From contig JAEDDX010000007.1 in assembly GCA_016293615.1 (NCBI GenBank), positions 1 through 58,249 on the forward strand: a DNA stretch of 58,249 nucleotides, read 5' to 3'. This DNA comes from Acetatifactor sp. (GTDB lineage Bacteria > Bacillota > Clostridia > Lachnospirales > Lachnospiraceae). Below the pieces are notes generated by a model. The model made no database searches. It saw nothing but the letters and a program-made list of their open reading frames with translations, and had not been told where the DNA came from. This document shows positions 7,290 through 16,751 of this stretch, in pieces (the first letter of the stretch is position 1; each line of letters begins with the position of its first letter). The position numbers and the translations under genes are program-made.

Positions 7290-8549
7290 ATGTTAAGATC
7301 AGAAATGTCCAGAACAATCGATTTGTTTTTACAATATGCAGTCATTGATACGATGTCGGATGAAACAAGCGGCACCACGCCCAGCTCAGCAAAGCAGCAT
7401 GATCTGGCGAGGCTTCTGGTAAGTCAGCTGGAAGGGATGGGTGCGCAGGAGATCACTTACGACGAAGCGCATTGCTATGTATATGCGACCATTCCTGCTT
7501 CGAAGGGGTGCGAGGACAGCGCGGTTCTCGGTTTTATTGCGCACATGGATACTTCTCCTGCCGTGACCGACACCAATGTAAAGCCCCGTATCGTTGCGAA
7601 GTATGACGGAACAGATATCGTATTGAACGAGGCTGAGAATATTGTATTTCGCGTCGCTGATTTCCCGGAAGTAAGGCGGCTTGTCGGCAAGGATCTGATC
7701 GTCACCGATGGCACGACGCTTCTTGGCGCGGATGACAAAGCCGGCATTGCGGAGATCATGGCTGCCTGTGAGTATCTCATCAGCCATCCTGAAATCAGGC
7801 ATGGTAAGATCCGGGTCGGTTTTACACCGGATGAGGAGATCGGAGAGGGAGCGGACCACTTTGATGTCGCTTTGTTCGGCGCGGATTTTGCCTATACCGT
7901 TGACGGAGGAAGCCTCGGTGAACTGGAGGATGAAACCTTCAATGCGGCGTCCGGCAGGCTGACCGTAAACGGCAGAAGTGTTCACCCGGGCGATGCGAAG
8001 GGGAAGATGCTCAATGCCATCCTGATCGCACAGGAGTTTCAGAGCATTCTTCCTGTATTTCAGAACCCGATGTACACACAGGGCTACGAAGGCTTTTTCC
8101 ATCTGGACAAAATCAACGGAACCGTTGAAAAAACCGTTGCCGAATATATCATAAGAGACCATAACATGGAGCGGTTTGAGGAAAAGAAAGCCATGTTTGC
8201 TGCCTGTGCCGATTTTCTGAACCGCAAATACGGAGAAGGCACCGTTGTCGCACAGGTGCAGGATTCCTACTACAACATGAAAGAGGTGTTGAAGAATCAT
8301 ACACATCTGATGGAGAATGCCTGCGCGGTTCTGAGGGAGCTTGACGTCGAACCTCATATCTCTCCCGTGCGCGGGGGAACGGACGGTTCCAGACTATCCT
8401 TTATGGGACTTCCCTGTCCGAATCTGTGCACGGGCGGTGCAAACTACCACAGCAGATTCGAATATGCCTGCGTGCAGTCGATGGAGACGACGACCGAACT
8501 TCTCATCAGACTGGCGTCCAAATACGCTGATTTTCACAAGAAGCAGTAA
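7290..8549 (+). CDS. pepT: Peptidase T (tripeptide aminopeptidase, M20B)
   Basis: The 419-residue zinc peptidase has the PepT motifs in order: HMDTSPAVTD, DGTTLLGADDKAGIAEI, FTPDEEIGEGADHFD, and HPGDAKGKMLNA from the lid domain. It cleaves the N-terminal residue of tripeptides in the cytosol. An in-frame GTG at 7263 lies upstream, but the GGGAGG site at 7277-7282 is spaced for the ATG at 7290, which also fits the family N-terminus. It is a single gene with its own promoter candidate and an upstream terminator. Confidence 0.95.
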   Translation: MLRSEMSRTIDLFLQYAVIDTMSDETSGTTPSSAKQHDLARLLVSQLEGMGAQEITYDEAHCYVYATIPASKGCEDSAVLGFIAHMDTSPAVTDTNVKPRIVAKYDGTDIVLNEAENIVFRVADFPEVRRLVGKDLIVTDGTTLLGADDKAGIAEIMAACEYLISHPEIRHGKIRVGFTPDEEIGEGADHFDVALFGADFAYTVDGGSLGELEDETFNAASGRLTVNGRSVHPGDAKGKMLNAILIAQEFQSILPVFQNPMYTQGYEGFFHLDKINGTVEKTVAEYIIRDHNMERFEEKKAMFAACADFLNRKYGEGTVVAQVQDSYYNMKEVLKNHTHLMENACAVLRELDVEPHISPVRGGTDGSRLSFMGLPCPNLCTGGANYHSRFEYACVQSMETTTELLIRLASKYADFHKKQ

Positions 8550-8619
8550 ACCGAACACAGAATCCACATAGTACCTGTAACAGGAGCAGCACAAGTAATA
8601 GAAAGGGCCCTTGCGAACC

Positions 8620-10050
8620 ATGAATGAGTTTTCCAACCAATCCGAACAGAATTTGAGCGACGAAACGACCAGACAGTATTATTATCTGGAGAAGGCCAGG
8701 GCACATACCGCTGTCTTTGCCTCCGAGCTTGGACATGCGCCGACCTGCTGCGTCACCACGTTCGGCTGTCAGATGAATGCCAGAGACTCCGAAAAACTGG
8801 TCGGTATTCTGCACCAGGCAGGCTTTACGGTCATCGACAGCGAAAAGGCTGATTTTGTGATCTTCAATACCTGCACGGTCCGTGACAATGCAAACCAGAA
8901 GGTATACGGCAGACTCGGCGAGCTGAACGGATACAAGAAGAAAAATCCCAGGATGAAGATCGCGCTCTGCGGCTGTATGATGCAGGAGCCGTCTGTGATT
9001 GAGAAGATTCGCAAAAGCTATCCTTTTGTGGACCTGATTTTCGGAACGCACAATATCTTCCGCTTTGCCGAGCTTTTGTGCAGAATGTTCAAGTCGGACG
9101 GTATGGTCGTGGATATCTGGGAAGATACCGATAAAATCGTCGAGGACCTTCCGGTGGAGAGAAAGTATTCCTTTAAGTCCGGCATCAATATCATGTTCGG
9201 ATGTAATAACTTCTGCAGCTATTGTATCGTTCCCTATGTCAGAGGGCGTGAGAGAAGCAGAGAACCGGGGGATATCCTTCGGGAGATTAAGCATCTCGTC
9301 GCTGACGGCGTCGTGGAAGTCATGCTGCTTGGTCAGAATGTCAATTCCTACGGAAAGAATCTGAAAGAACCGATGAGCTTTGCCGAACTGCTTCGTGAAG
9401 TCGAAAAGATCGAAGGTCTGCAGAGAATCCGTTTTATGACCTCACATCCGAAGGATCTGTCGGATGAATTGATTCAGGTGATGAAAGAATCCAAAAAGAT
9501 CTGCAGACACCTGCATCTGCCCCTGCAGTCCGGTTCCACGGCGATCCTGGAGAAGATGAACCGCAGATATACCAGGGAACAGTATGTGGAGCTCGCGTTG
9601 AAGATTCGCAGGGAAATTCCCGACATTGCCATCACTACGGACCTGATCGTCGGGTTCCCGGGAGAGACACCTGAGGATGTCGAGGAGACCATTGATGTGG
9701 TTCGCACCGTAAAGTATGACAATGCATTTACCTTCATTTACTCCAAACGAACCGGAACGCCGGCCGCCGCCATGGAAAACCAGGTGCCTGAGGCTCAGGT
9801 CAAAGTCTGCTTTGACAAGCTTTTGAAGGTCGTACAGGAGACGGCAAAGGAGCAGGTCGGCAAATACCGGGGAAGGGTGATGGATGCACTTATCGAGGAA
9901 GTCAATGAAAACGACAGCACCATGGTGACCGGAAGACTTTCCAACAATACCATCGTACATGTCCCGGGAGATGCCTCCATGATCGGCAGAATCGTACCCG
10001 TCAGCCTCGATGAATGTCACGGATTTTACTATATTGGGCATTGTGTTTAA
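8620..10050 (+). CDS. miaB: tRNA-2-methylthio-N6-isopentenyladenosine37 methylthiotransferase MiaB
   Basis: The 476-residue enzyme has the UPF0004 domain with three cysteines (TFGCQMN, NTCTVRDNA, LCGCMMQ), which bind the auxiliary cluster. The radical-SAM CxxxCxxC follows in GCNNFCSYCIVPYVRGRE, and a C-terminal TRAM domain ends the protein. It thiomethylates i6A37 of tRNAs made by MiaA, which is encoded about 6.7 kb downstream in this window. A TTG at 8611 lies closer to the GAAAGG ribosome site, but the ATG at 8620 is the conventional choice. Confidence 0.95.
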   Translation: MNEFSNQSEQNLSDETTRQYYYLEKARAHTAVFASELGHAPTCCVTTFGCQMNARDSEKLVGILHQAGFTVIDSEKADFVIFNTCTVRDNANQKVYGRLGELNGYKKKNPRMKIALCGCMMQEPSVIEKIRKSYPFVDLIFGTHNIFRFAELLCRMFKSDGMVVDIWEDTDKIVEDLPVERKYSFKSGINIMFGCNNFCSYCIVPYVRGRERSREPGDILREIKHLVADGVVEVMLLGQNVNSYGKNLKEPMSFAELLREVEKIEGLQRIRFMTSHPKDLSDELIQVMKESKKICRHLHLPLQSGSTAILEKMNRRYTREQYVELALKIRREIPDIAITTDLIVGFPGETPEDVEETIDVVRTVKYDNAFTFIYSKRTGTPAAAMENQVPEAQVKVCFDKLLKVVQETAKEQVGKYRGRVMDALIEEVNENDSTMVTGRLSNNTIVHVPGDASMIGRIVPVSLDECHGFYYIGHCV

Positions 10051-10090
10051 GAATCTTGTCGTTTCTCCCGGTATTTTATCAAAATAAGTA

Positions 10091-10119
10091 TTGCAATTGA
10101 TCGGATTTGATTATATATT
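10091..10119 (+). promoter_or_regulatory. Candidate SigA promoter of the SulP transporter gene
   Basis: TTGCAA (10091-10096), 17 bases, TATATT (10114-10119). Its predicted start point falls at the first bases of the hairpin at 10125. Confidence 0.5.
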
Positions 10120-10124
10120 TATGT

Positions 10125-10171
10125 CCGTGCCTGTTTATAAAAATTTTATAAACGGCACGGATTTTTATTTT
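10125..10171 (+). terminator. Intrinsic terminator after miaB
   Basis: The arms 10125-10142 and 10144-10160 (CCGTGCC.../...GGCACGG) pair over 17 bp with one bulged T, followed by an ATTTTTATTTT tract. The position directly after a candidate promoter is unusual. Confidence 0.75.
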
Positions 10172-10200
10172 CCCCGGGAAAGAGAAAGGATGAAATATCA

Positions 10201-11850
10201 ATGGATAAGTTAAAACCGAAGCTGTTTTCAGTGATGAAAACATATAGCAGGGAACAATTTGTGAAGGATGTGATTGCCGGCATCATCGTAGCGATTATTG
10301 CGCTGCCGCTTTCAATTGCCCTCGCAATTGCTTCCGGAGTAGGGCCTGAGGCCGGAATCTACACTGCAATCATCGCGGGATTTCTGGTATCCTTTTTGGG
10401 AGGCAGCCGCGTACAGATCGCAGGACCCACCGCTGCATTTGCAACGATTGTTGCCGGAATCGTCATGAAGGACGGTACCGAAGGACTGATGGTGGCTACC
10501 ATTCTGGCAGGTATTCTTCTGATTGCCATGGGACTTCTCAGATTCGGTATCCTGTTAAAATACATTCCCTATACGATCACGACCGGATTTACCGCCGGTA
10601 TCGCAGTCACGCTGTTTATCGGACAGATCAAGGATTTTACGGGGATCCGCTATTTAAACGGCGAGAAGCCTGTGGAAACCGTCGAAAAGCTGGAAGCTTT
10701 GTTCGCTAATATTTCCACCTTCAATTACCAGGCGGCACTGATCGGTGTGCTGGCACTTGCCATTTTGATTCTGTGGCCGATGGTCTTCAAGAAGATTCCC
10801 GGCTCCCTGATCGCGGTTGTCGTGACCGCTGCAATCGTTAAGCTTGGCAAATTGGATGTCATCACCATCGGAACCGCTTTTGACAGTATCCGGTCCGGGT
10901 TCCCTCCGTTTACCTTAAATGCCTCCGTTCTTTCTCTGGAAATGATCCGCGCACAGCTGCCGAATGCCCTCACCATTGCGCTGCTCGCAGGCATTGAATC
11001 CCTGCTTTCCGCAGTTGTTGCAGACAGTATGATTAATTCCAAGCACCGTTCCAACATGGAGCTGGTTGCCCAGGGCGTTGCCAATATCGGTTCTGCCTGC
11101 TTCGGCGGTATTCCCGCTACCGGAGCAATTGCAAGAACCGCGGCCAATATTAAAAACGGCGGAAGAACACCCATCTCCGGTATGGTACACTCCCTGACCC
11201 TGCTGCTTGTGGTATTATTCCTCATGCCTCTTGCAAAACTGATTCCCATGCCCTGTATTGCAGCCATTCTGTTCCAGGTTGCCTACAACATGAGCGGCTG
11301 GAGAACCTTTGTAAACCTTTGCAAGTCCTCACCGAAGAGCGATATTCTGGTATTGGTGGTCACCTTTGCGCTGACAGTGATCTTTGATCTGGTGGTAGCA
11401 ATTGAGGTCGGCATCGTACTCGCGGCAATTCTTTTCATGAAGCGTATGAGCGATGTAACCGAGGTGGAAGGCTGGAAATATGTGGATGACGAAGATGACC
11501 CCGACAGCATCTCGTTGCGGACCGTTCCGGATAAGACGCTTGTATATGAGATCTCCGGTCCCATGTTCTTCGCTGCAGCCGGCAAGATCCTGAATATTTC
11601 ACTCAACGAAGACACCAGAGTTCTCGTCATCCGTATGAGAAGCGTCAACGCCATAGACGCCACGGCGATGCATAATCTGGAGCAGCTTCAGGAAGCCTGC
11701 GAGAAGAAGGGCATCACCATTGTGCTGTCCCATGTCAACAGACAGCCGATGGAGGTCATGAAGAAATCCGGGTTTGACAAGAAGATCGGCGCTGATAACT
11801 TCTGCGCACACATTGATGATGCATTAAAGAGAGCTCAAGATTTACAATAA
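10201..11850 (+). CDS. SulP family inorganic anion transporter with STAS domain
   Basis: The 549-residue membrane protein has the SLC26/SulP fold: an N-terminal segment with GIIVAIIALPLSIALAIASG, many hydrophobic helices, and a C-terminal cytoplasmic STAS domain from about residue 440 (TLVYEISGPMFFAAA, then MRSVNAIDATAMHNLEQL). Family members carry sulfate, bicarbonate or dicarboxylates. The substrate here is not evident, and no sulfur-assimilation genes lie nearby. The ATG follows GAGAAAGGA. It sits between two terminators, so it is probably monocistronic. Confidence 0.9.
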   Translation: MDKLKPKLFSVMKTYSREQFVKDVIAGIIVAIIALPLSIALAIASGVGPEAGIYTAIIAGFLVSFLGGSRVQIAGPTAAFATIVAGIVMKDGTEGLMVATILAGILLIAMGLLRFGILLKYIPYTITTGFTAGIAVTLFIGQIKDFTGIRYLNGEKPVETVEKLEALFANISTFNYQAALIGVLALAILILWPMVFKKIPGSLIAVVVTAAIVKLGKLDVITIGTAFDSIRSGFPPFTLNASVLSLEMIRAQLPNALTIALLAGIESLLSAVVADSMINSKHRSNMELVAQGVANIGSACFGGIPATGAIARTAANIKNGGRTPISGMVHSLTLLLVVLFLMPLAKLIPMPCIAAILFQVAYNMSGWRTFVNLCKSSPKSDILVLVVTFALTVIFDLVVAIEVGIVLAAILFMKRMSDVTEVEGWKYVDDEDDPDSISLRTVPDKTLVYEISGPMFFAAAGKILNISLNEDTRVLVIRMRSVNAIDATAMHNLEQLQEACEKKGITIVLSHVNRQPMEVMKKSGFDKKIGADNFCAHIDDALKRAQDLQ

Positions 11851-11869
11851 CAATATTTTGTGGTATTAT
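11841..11869 (+). promoter_or_regulatory. SigA promoter of mutS
   Basis: TTTACA (11841-11846), 17 bases, TATTAT (11864-11869). Both boxes match the consensus at five of six positions. The -35 overlaps the end of the SulP coding sequence. The start point would fall at the left arm of the hairpin at 11874. Confidence 0.65.
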
Positions 11870-11873
11870 AGAA

Positions 11874-11906
11874 GCGAATGCGCAATCCGTTGTGCATTCG
11901 CTTTTA
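11874..11906 (+). terminator. Hairpin with T-run between the SulP gene and mutS
   Basis: GCGAATGC (11874-11881) pairs with GCATTCGC (11894-11901), followed by TTTTAT. It probably terminates SulP transcription, but it also forms the 5' end of the mutS transcript if the promoter at 11841 is used. Confidence 0.65.
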
Positions 11907-11932
11907 TCAGTTTACGAACAGGAGTACTTGTG

Positions 11933-14611
11933 ATGTCGGAACAGAAGATTATGGTGGAAGAACTGACTCCTATGATGCAGCAATACATGGAGACGAAGAA
12001 GCAATACGCAGACTGCATTCTTTTTTATCGGCTGGGGGATTTTTACGAAATGTTCTTCGAGGATGCCCTGACGGCCTCGAAAGAGCTGGAGATCACTCTG
12101 ACGGGAAAAGCGTGCGGTCTGGAGGAGCGTGCGCCCATGTGCGGCGTGCCCTTTCATGCGGTGGACAGTTATCTGACCAAACTGGTGAGCAGGGGCTATA
12201 AGGTCGCAATCTGTGAGCAGGTGGAGGACCCGAAGCTTGCCAAGGGACTGGTCAGGAGAGAGGTCATCCGTATCGTGACGCCCGGAACCAATCTGAACAT
12301 GCAGTCTCTGGAGGAGACCAGAAACAATTACCTGATGAGTATTGTTTACACAGCATCCACCATCGGCGTTTCCGTCGCGGATGTCACGACAGGCGACTAT
12401 TATCTGACCGAGGTGGAGGACCTTCGCAAACTGAACGATGAGCTGATGAAGTATCAGCCTTCTGAGGTCATCTGCAACGAAGCGTTTCTGGTGAGCGGGT
12501 TTGCCATCGATGACCTGCGCGGCAGGCTTCATATTTCCGTGAATGCACTGGATGCCCATTATTTTGACGATGATGGCTGCAGAAGACTTCTGACCAGACA
12601 TTTTAAAGTGAATACTCTGATCGGGCTGGGAATCGAGGAATTCCCCGTCGGTATGGTCGCTGCGGGGTCGTTGCTTGCGTATCTCTATGATACCCAGAAG
12701 ACGGAGCTGACCCATTTTACCCATATCTATCCGTATCTGACCAGTAAGTACATGCTTTTGGACAGCTCCACCAGGCGCAATCTGGAGCTGACGGAGACCT
12801 TGCGGGAGAAGCAGAAAAGAGGCTCCCTCCTTTGGGTGCTGGATAAGACCAAAACAGCGATGGGAGGCAGACTTCTGCGCAGTATGCTTGAACAGCCTCT
12901 GATCGAGAAGGCCGAGATGGAGAAACGCCTGGACGCGATCGGGGAGCTGAACAATGACAGTGTCTCCAGAGATGAGCTCAGGGAATATCTGAACCCGATC
13001 TACGACCTGGAGAGACTCTTAAGCAAGGTGACGTACAAGACCGCAAATCCCAGGGATCTGATCGCCTTTCGGAATTCTCTGGAGATGCTTCCTGCGATCA
13101 AGGCTGTGTTAAAAGGCTTCTCCTGCGAGGAGCTGACGGGCATCCGGGACTCCATAGACGATCTGCAGGATATTTACCGGCTGATTCTTGCGGCTATTGA
13201 GGAGGAACCGCCGATCTCGATCAGAGAGGGCGGAATGATACGGGACGGCTTCGACGAGGATATCGACAGACTGCGCCTTGCGAAAAAGGACGGCAAGACA
13301 TGGCTGGCCGAACTGGAGGAGGCGGACCGGGAGCGGACCGGTATCAAGAACCTGAAGATCAAGTACAATAAAGTCTTCGGATATTATTTTGAAGTGACGA
13401 ATTCCTATCAGAATCTGGTGCCTGAGGATTATATCAGAAAGCAGACCCTCGCCAATGCAGAGCGGTATACCACGCCGAGACTCAAGGAGCTGGAGGATAC
13501 GATTTTAAACGCCGAGGACAAGCTGACTACTTTGGAATATGATTTATTCTGTAAGATCCGCGATGCGATCGCAGCGGAGCTGGATCGGATTCAGAAGACC
13601 GCCAAGGCCGTCGCGAAGCTGGATGTATATGCTTCCCTCGCGCTGGTCTCGGAACGCAATCATTATGTGCGCCCGAAACTGAATGAAAAGGGCGTCATCG
13701 ATATCCGGGACGGCAGACATCCTGTGGTTGAACAGATGATCAGCAATGACATGTTTATTGCAAATGATACTTTTTTGGACAACGGCAGTCATTGCATCAG
13801 TGTCATAACGGGCCCCAACATGGCCGGCAAATCGACCTATATGCGACAGTCCGCACTGATCGTGCTGATGGCCCAGATCGGCTGTTTCGTCCCCGCAAAG
13901 AGTGCCAACATCGGCATCGTGGACCGGATATTTACCAGAGTGGGTGCCTCCGATGACCTTGCGAGCGGTCAGTCCACCTTTATGGTGGAGATGAACGAGG
14001 TTGCCAATATTCTTCGCAATGCGACCTCGAAGAGCCTGTTGATTTTGGACGAAATCGGAAGGGGTACCTCCACCTATGACGGCTTGAGCATTGCCTGGGC
14101 AGTGATCGAGCATATCAGCAATCGAAAGCTTCTGGGCGCGAAGACTTTGTTTGCAACCCATTATCACGAGCTGACCGAGCTGGAAGGCAAGATGAACAAT
14201 GTCAACAACTATTGTATTGCCGTGAAGGAATGCGGAGATGACATTGTGTTCTTAAGAAAGATCGTAAAGGGCGGTGCGGACCGCAGCTACGGGATTCAGG
14301 TCGCGAAGCTTGCGGGTGTGCCCGATATTGTCATCGGCAGGGCGAAGGAGATCGCGAAGCAATTGTCGGACAATGATATTACAGAGAAGATTCAGAGCAT
14401 TGCGGTGGATGTGAAGGGTGACGCCAAAGCGAAGAAACAGCCTAAGATGGATGAGGTCGACCTTGCACAGATGTCCCTGTTTGACACGGTGAAGGATGAG
14501 GATGTTCTGAAGGAGCTGATGGAGGCGGAACTCAATACCATGTCCCCGCTGGACGCCCTGAATACCCTCTACAGACTGCAGAACAAGCTCAAGAACAGAT
14601 GGCAGGGATAA
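11933..14611 (+). CDS. mutS: DNA mismatch repair protein MutS
   Basis: The 892-residue protein opens with the mismatch-recognition domain, with the Phe-x-Glu motif in LGDFYEMFFEDA. Connector, lever and clamp domains follow, then the ABC-type ATPase (Walker A TGPNMAGKSTYMRQ, Walker B LLILDEIGRGTSTYDG, ATHYHELTEL). MutS binds mismatches and recruits MutL, encoded 37 bases downstream. The ATG at 11933 is eight bases after ACAGGAG; the open frame extends further upstream but without family similarity. Length is normal for MutS1. Confidence 0.97.
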   Translation: MSEQKIMVEELTPMMQQYMETKKQYADCILFYRLGDFYEMFFEDALTASKELEITLTGKACGLEERAPMCGVPFHAVDSYLTKLVSRGYKVAICEQVEDPKLAKGLVRREVIRIVTPGTNLNMQSLEETRNNYLMSIVYTASTIGVSVADVTTGDYYLTEVEDLRKLNDELMKYQPSEVICNEAFLVSGFAIDDLRGRLHISVNALDAHYFDDDGCRRLLTRHFKVNTLIGLGIEEFPVGMVAAGSLLAYLYDTQKTELTHFTHIYPYLTSKYMLLDSSTRRNLELTETLREKQKRGSLLWVLDKTKTAMGGRLLRSMLEQPLIEKAEMEKRLDAIGELNNDSVSRDELREYLNPIYDLERLLSKVTYKTANPRDLIAFRNSLEMLPAIKAVLKGFSCEELTGIRDSIDDLQDIYRLILAAIEEEPPISIREGGMIRDGFDEDIDRLRLAKKDGKTWLAELEEADRERTGIKNLKIKYNKVFGYYFEVTNSYQNLVPEDYIRKQTLANAERYTTPRLKELEDTILNAEDKLTTLEYDLFCKIRDAIAAELDRIQKTAKAVAKLDVYASLALVSERNHYVRPKLNEKGVIDIRDGRHPVVEQMISNDMFIANDTFLDNGSHCISVITGPNMAGKSTYMRQSALIVLMAQIGCFVPAKSANIGIVDRIFTRVGASDDLASGQSTFMVEMNEVANILRNATSKSLLILDEIGRGTSTYDGLSIAWAVIEHISNRKLLGAKTLFATHYHELTELEGKMNNVNNYCIAVKECGDDIVFLRKIVKGGADRSYGIQVAKLAGVPDIVIGRAKEIAKQLSDNDITEKIQSIAVDVKGDAKAKKQPKMDEVDLAQMSLFDTVKDEDVLKELMEAELNTMSPLDALNTLYRLQNKLKNRWQG

Positions 14612-14648
14612 CCTTGATACATTTTCCGGAGAGTTAAGAAGGAGTACT

Positions 14649-16736
14649 ATGGCGCAGATACACATTCTGGATTCAGAGACAATTGATAAAATTGCCGCCG
14701 GTGAAGTGGTGGAGCGTCCGGCCAGTGTCGTAAAGGAACTGGTGGAGAATGCGATTGACGCAAAGGCAACCGCTGTCACGGTGGAGATAAAGGACGGCGG
14801 AATTGAGTTGGTCCGTGTGACCGACAATGGTTGTGGTATGGAACGCGACCAGATCAGAAAGGCGTTCCTTCGACATGCAACCAGTAAGATCTCCAATGCG
14901 GAGGATTTGATTTGCGTATCCAGTCTCGGCTTTCGGGGCGAGGCTTTGTCCAGCATTGCCGCTGTTTCGAAGACGGAGGTCATCACCAAGACGAAGGACA
15001 GCATGACCGGCACCAGAATCCTGCTCGAGGGCGGCGTGGAGAAGGCCTTTGAGGAGGTCGGGGCACCGGACGGAACCACCTTTCTGATGCACAATCTGTT
15101 TTACAATACTCCCGTGCGCAGGAAGTTCTTAAAACAGCCCGCGACGGAAGGCAGTTACATCGCAGATCTGATGGAGCATCTGGCACTTTCCAGACCGGAC
15201 ATTTCGTTCCAGCTGATTCAAAACGGTCAGATGAAGTTCCACACATCCGGCAACGGCAACCTGAAGGAAGTCATCTATCGAGTCTACGGCAGAGAAACCG
15301 CAAGCGCGCTGGTACCGATCGCGGCAGAGTCCGACGGTATCAGGGTGGAAGGGTATCTGGGCGAGCCCATACAGGTCCGCTCCAACCGCAACCACGAGAT
15401 CTGCTTCATCAACGGAAGGTATATTAAGAGCAATGTGATATTCCGCGCTGCGGAGGAGGGATATAAAGAGTATCTGATGCAGCATAAGTTTCCTTTCTTC
15501 GTGCTGCATTTTACCATGGACGGCACGCGTGTGGATGTGAATGTACATCCGACGAAGATGGATGTCCGGTTCACGCAGCCGATGACCTTTGCCGGATTCT
15601 TAAGTGATGCGGTCAGACAAACGCTTCAGCGCAGGGAGATGATACCGGAGGCATATCTGACGACCCAAAAGGAGCGAAACAGACAAAATCAACAGGAAGA
15701 AGCGCAGCTTAAGAAAGAAAAGGTACCCGAACCGTTTGAACAGCGCAGAATCCATGCGTCTGCGGTCAAAGAGGACAGTCAGCCCTACGAAGCAAAAGGT
15801 GCGGTGAACGGGACTTTGAAGGCCGGTGCGGTGCAATCACTTCTTGACAGATACACCGAACGGGAGACGCCCGCCCCCGTAGCTCAGACAAGGACGCTTC
15901 CGGTCATTCCGAGGCAAAAGCCGGAAGCGATACAAGGCACTGCAAAAACAACGGAACCTGCACAGGAACCGGCGCAGGAATCTGCACCGGGAGAGGAAGT
16001 CTTCTTTACCGAAACCAGCGAACTGCCTGAGACCGATGCACAAAAAGAGTGTGATAAAGAGTCGGTTTCTTCGGCTATTCCCACGGCACCTGCCCGGGAT
16101 ATTGTGTCCGGTGAGCAGATGAATCTGTTTGAAGAGAAGATCTTAACCGATTCAAACCGAAAGAAGTTTCGAATCATCGGACAGGTCTTTGAGACCTATT
16201 GGCTGATTGAATTTGAACAAAAACTTCTGATGATTGACCAGCATGCAGCGCATGAGAAGGTCAACTATGAGAGACTGATGAAGCAGTATCGGGAAAAGGC
16301 AGTCGTATCCCAGTCGTTGCTGCCGCCTGTGATCGTCAGCCTTTCCGCAAAGGAGATTGCAGTCATTCGCGAGAACAGAGAGAGATTCGCAGACCTTGGA
16401 TTTGAGATCGAGGAGTTTGGCGGCAATGAATATGCGCTTCGCAGTGTGCCGGCTGACCTTTACGGCTGTGATGAGAAGCACATGTTTCTGGAGGTGCTCG
16501 ATGAGCTTTCGGAGGATGTCTCCTTTGGCGGACTGCGCGTGGTGGAGGAAAAAATCGCTTCCATGTCCTGCAAGGCTGCTGTAAAAGGAAACTCGCGCAT
16601 CAGTCTGCAGGAAGCGGAGGCGCTGATCGACGAGCTTCTGACGCTGGACAATCCGTATCATTGTCCTCACGGCCGGCCGACCATCGTTGCTATGACAAAA
16701 GCGGAGATGGAGAAAAAGTTCAAGCGAATTATTTAG
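14649..16736 (+). CDS. mutL: DNA mismatch repair endonuclease MutL
   Basis: The 695-residue protein has the GHKL ATPase motifs IAAGEVVERPASVVKELVEN, DNGCGM and GFRGEALSSI at its N-terminus. A low-complexity Gln/Glu/Pro linker covers about residues 340-490, and the dimerisation domain follows. That domain carries the endonuclease motif DQHAAHEKVNYE and the conserved CKAAVKGN and CPHGRPT boxes. It therefore belongs to the nicking MutL class of bacteria without MutH. AAGAAGGAG precedes the ATG. It is co-transcribed with mutS and miaA. Confidence 0.97.
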   Translation: MAQIHILDSETIDKIAAGEVVERPASVVKELVENAIDAKATAVTVEIKDGGIELVRVTDNGCGMERDQIRKAFLRHATSKISNAEDLICVSSLGFRGEALSSIAAVSKTEVITKTKDSMTGTRILLEGGVEKAFEEVGAPDGTTFLMHNLFYNTPVRRKFLKQPATEGSYIADLMEHLALSRPDISFQLIQNGQMKFHTSGNGNLKEVIYRVYGRETASALVPIAAESDGIRVEGYLGEPIQVRSNRNHEICFINGRYIKSNVIFRAAEEGYKEYLMQHKFPFFVLHFTMDGTRVDVNVHPTKMDVRFTQPMTFAGFLSDAVRQTLQRREMIPEAYLTTQKERNRQNQQEEAQLKKEKVPEPFEQRRIHASAVKEDSQPYEAKGAVNGTLKAGAVQSLLDRYTERETPAPVAQTRTLPVIPRQKPEAIQGTAKTTEPAQEPAQESAPGEEVFFTETSELPETDAQKECDKESVSSAIPTAPARDIVSGEQMNLFEEKILTDSNRKKFRIIGQVFETYWLIEFEQKLLMIDQHAAHEKVNYERLMKQYREKAVVSQSLLPPVIVSLSAKEIAVIRENRERFADLGFEIEEFGGNEYALRSVPADLYGCDEKHMFLEVLDELSEDVSFGGLRVVEEKIASMSCKAAVKGNSRISLQEAEALIDELLTLDNPYHCPHGRPTIVAMTKAEMEKKFKRII

Positions 16737-16751
16737 TTGAGAGGATTATGT

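Noticed and set aside
7386..8357. 323-codon minus-strand frame opposite pepT
   Set aside because: It mirrors a confident peptidase T gene; no family motif, promoter or start signal.
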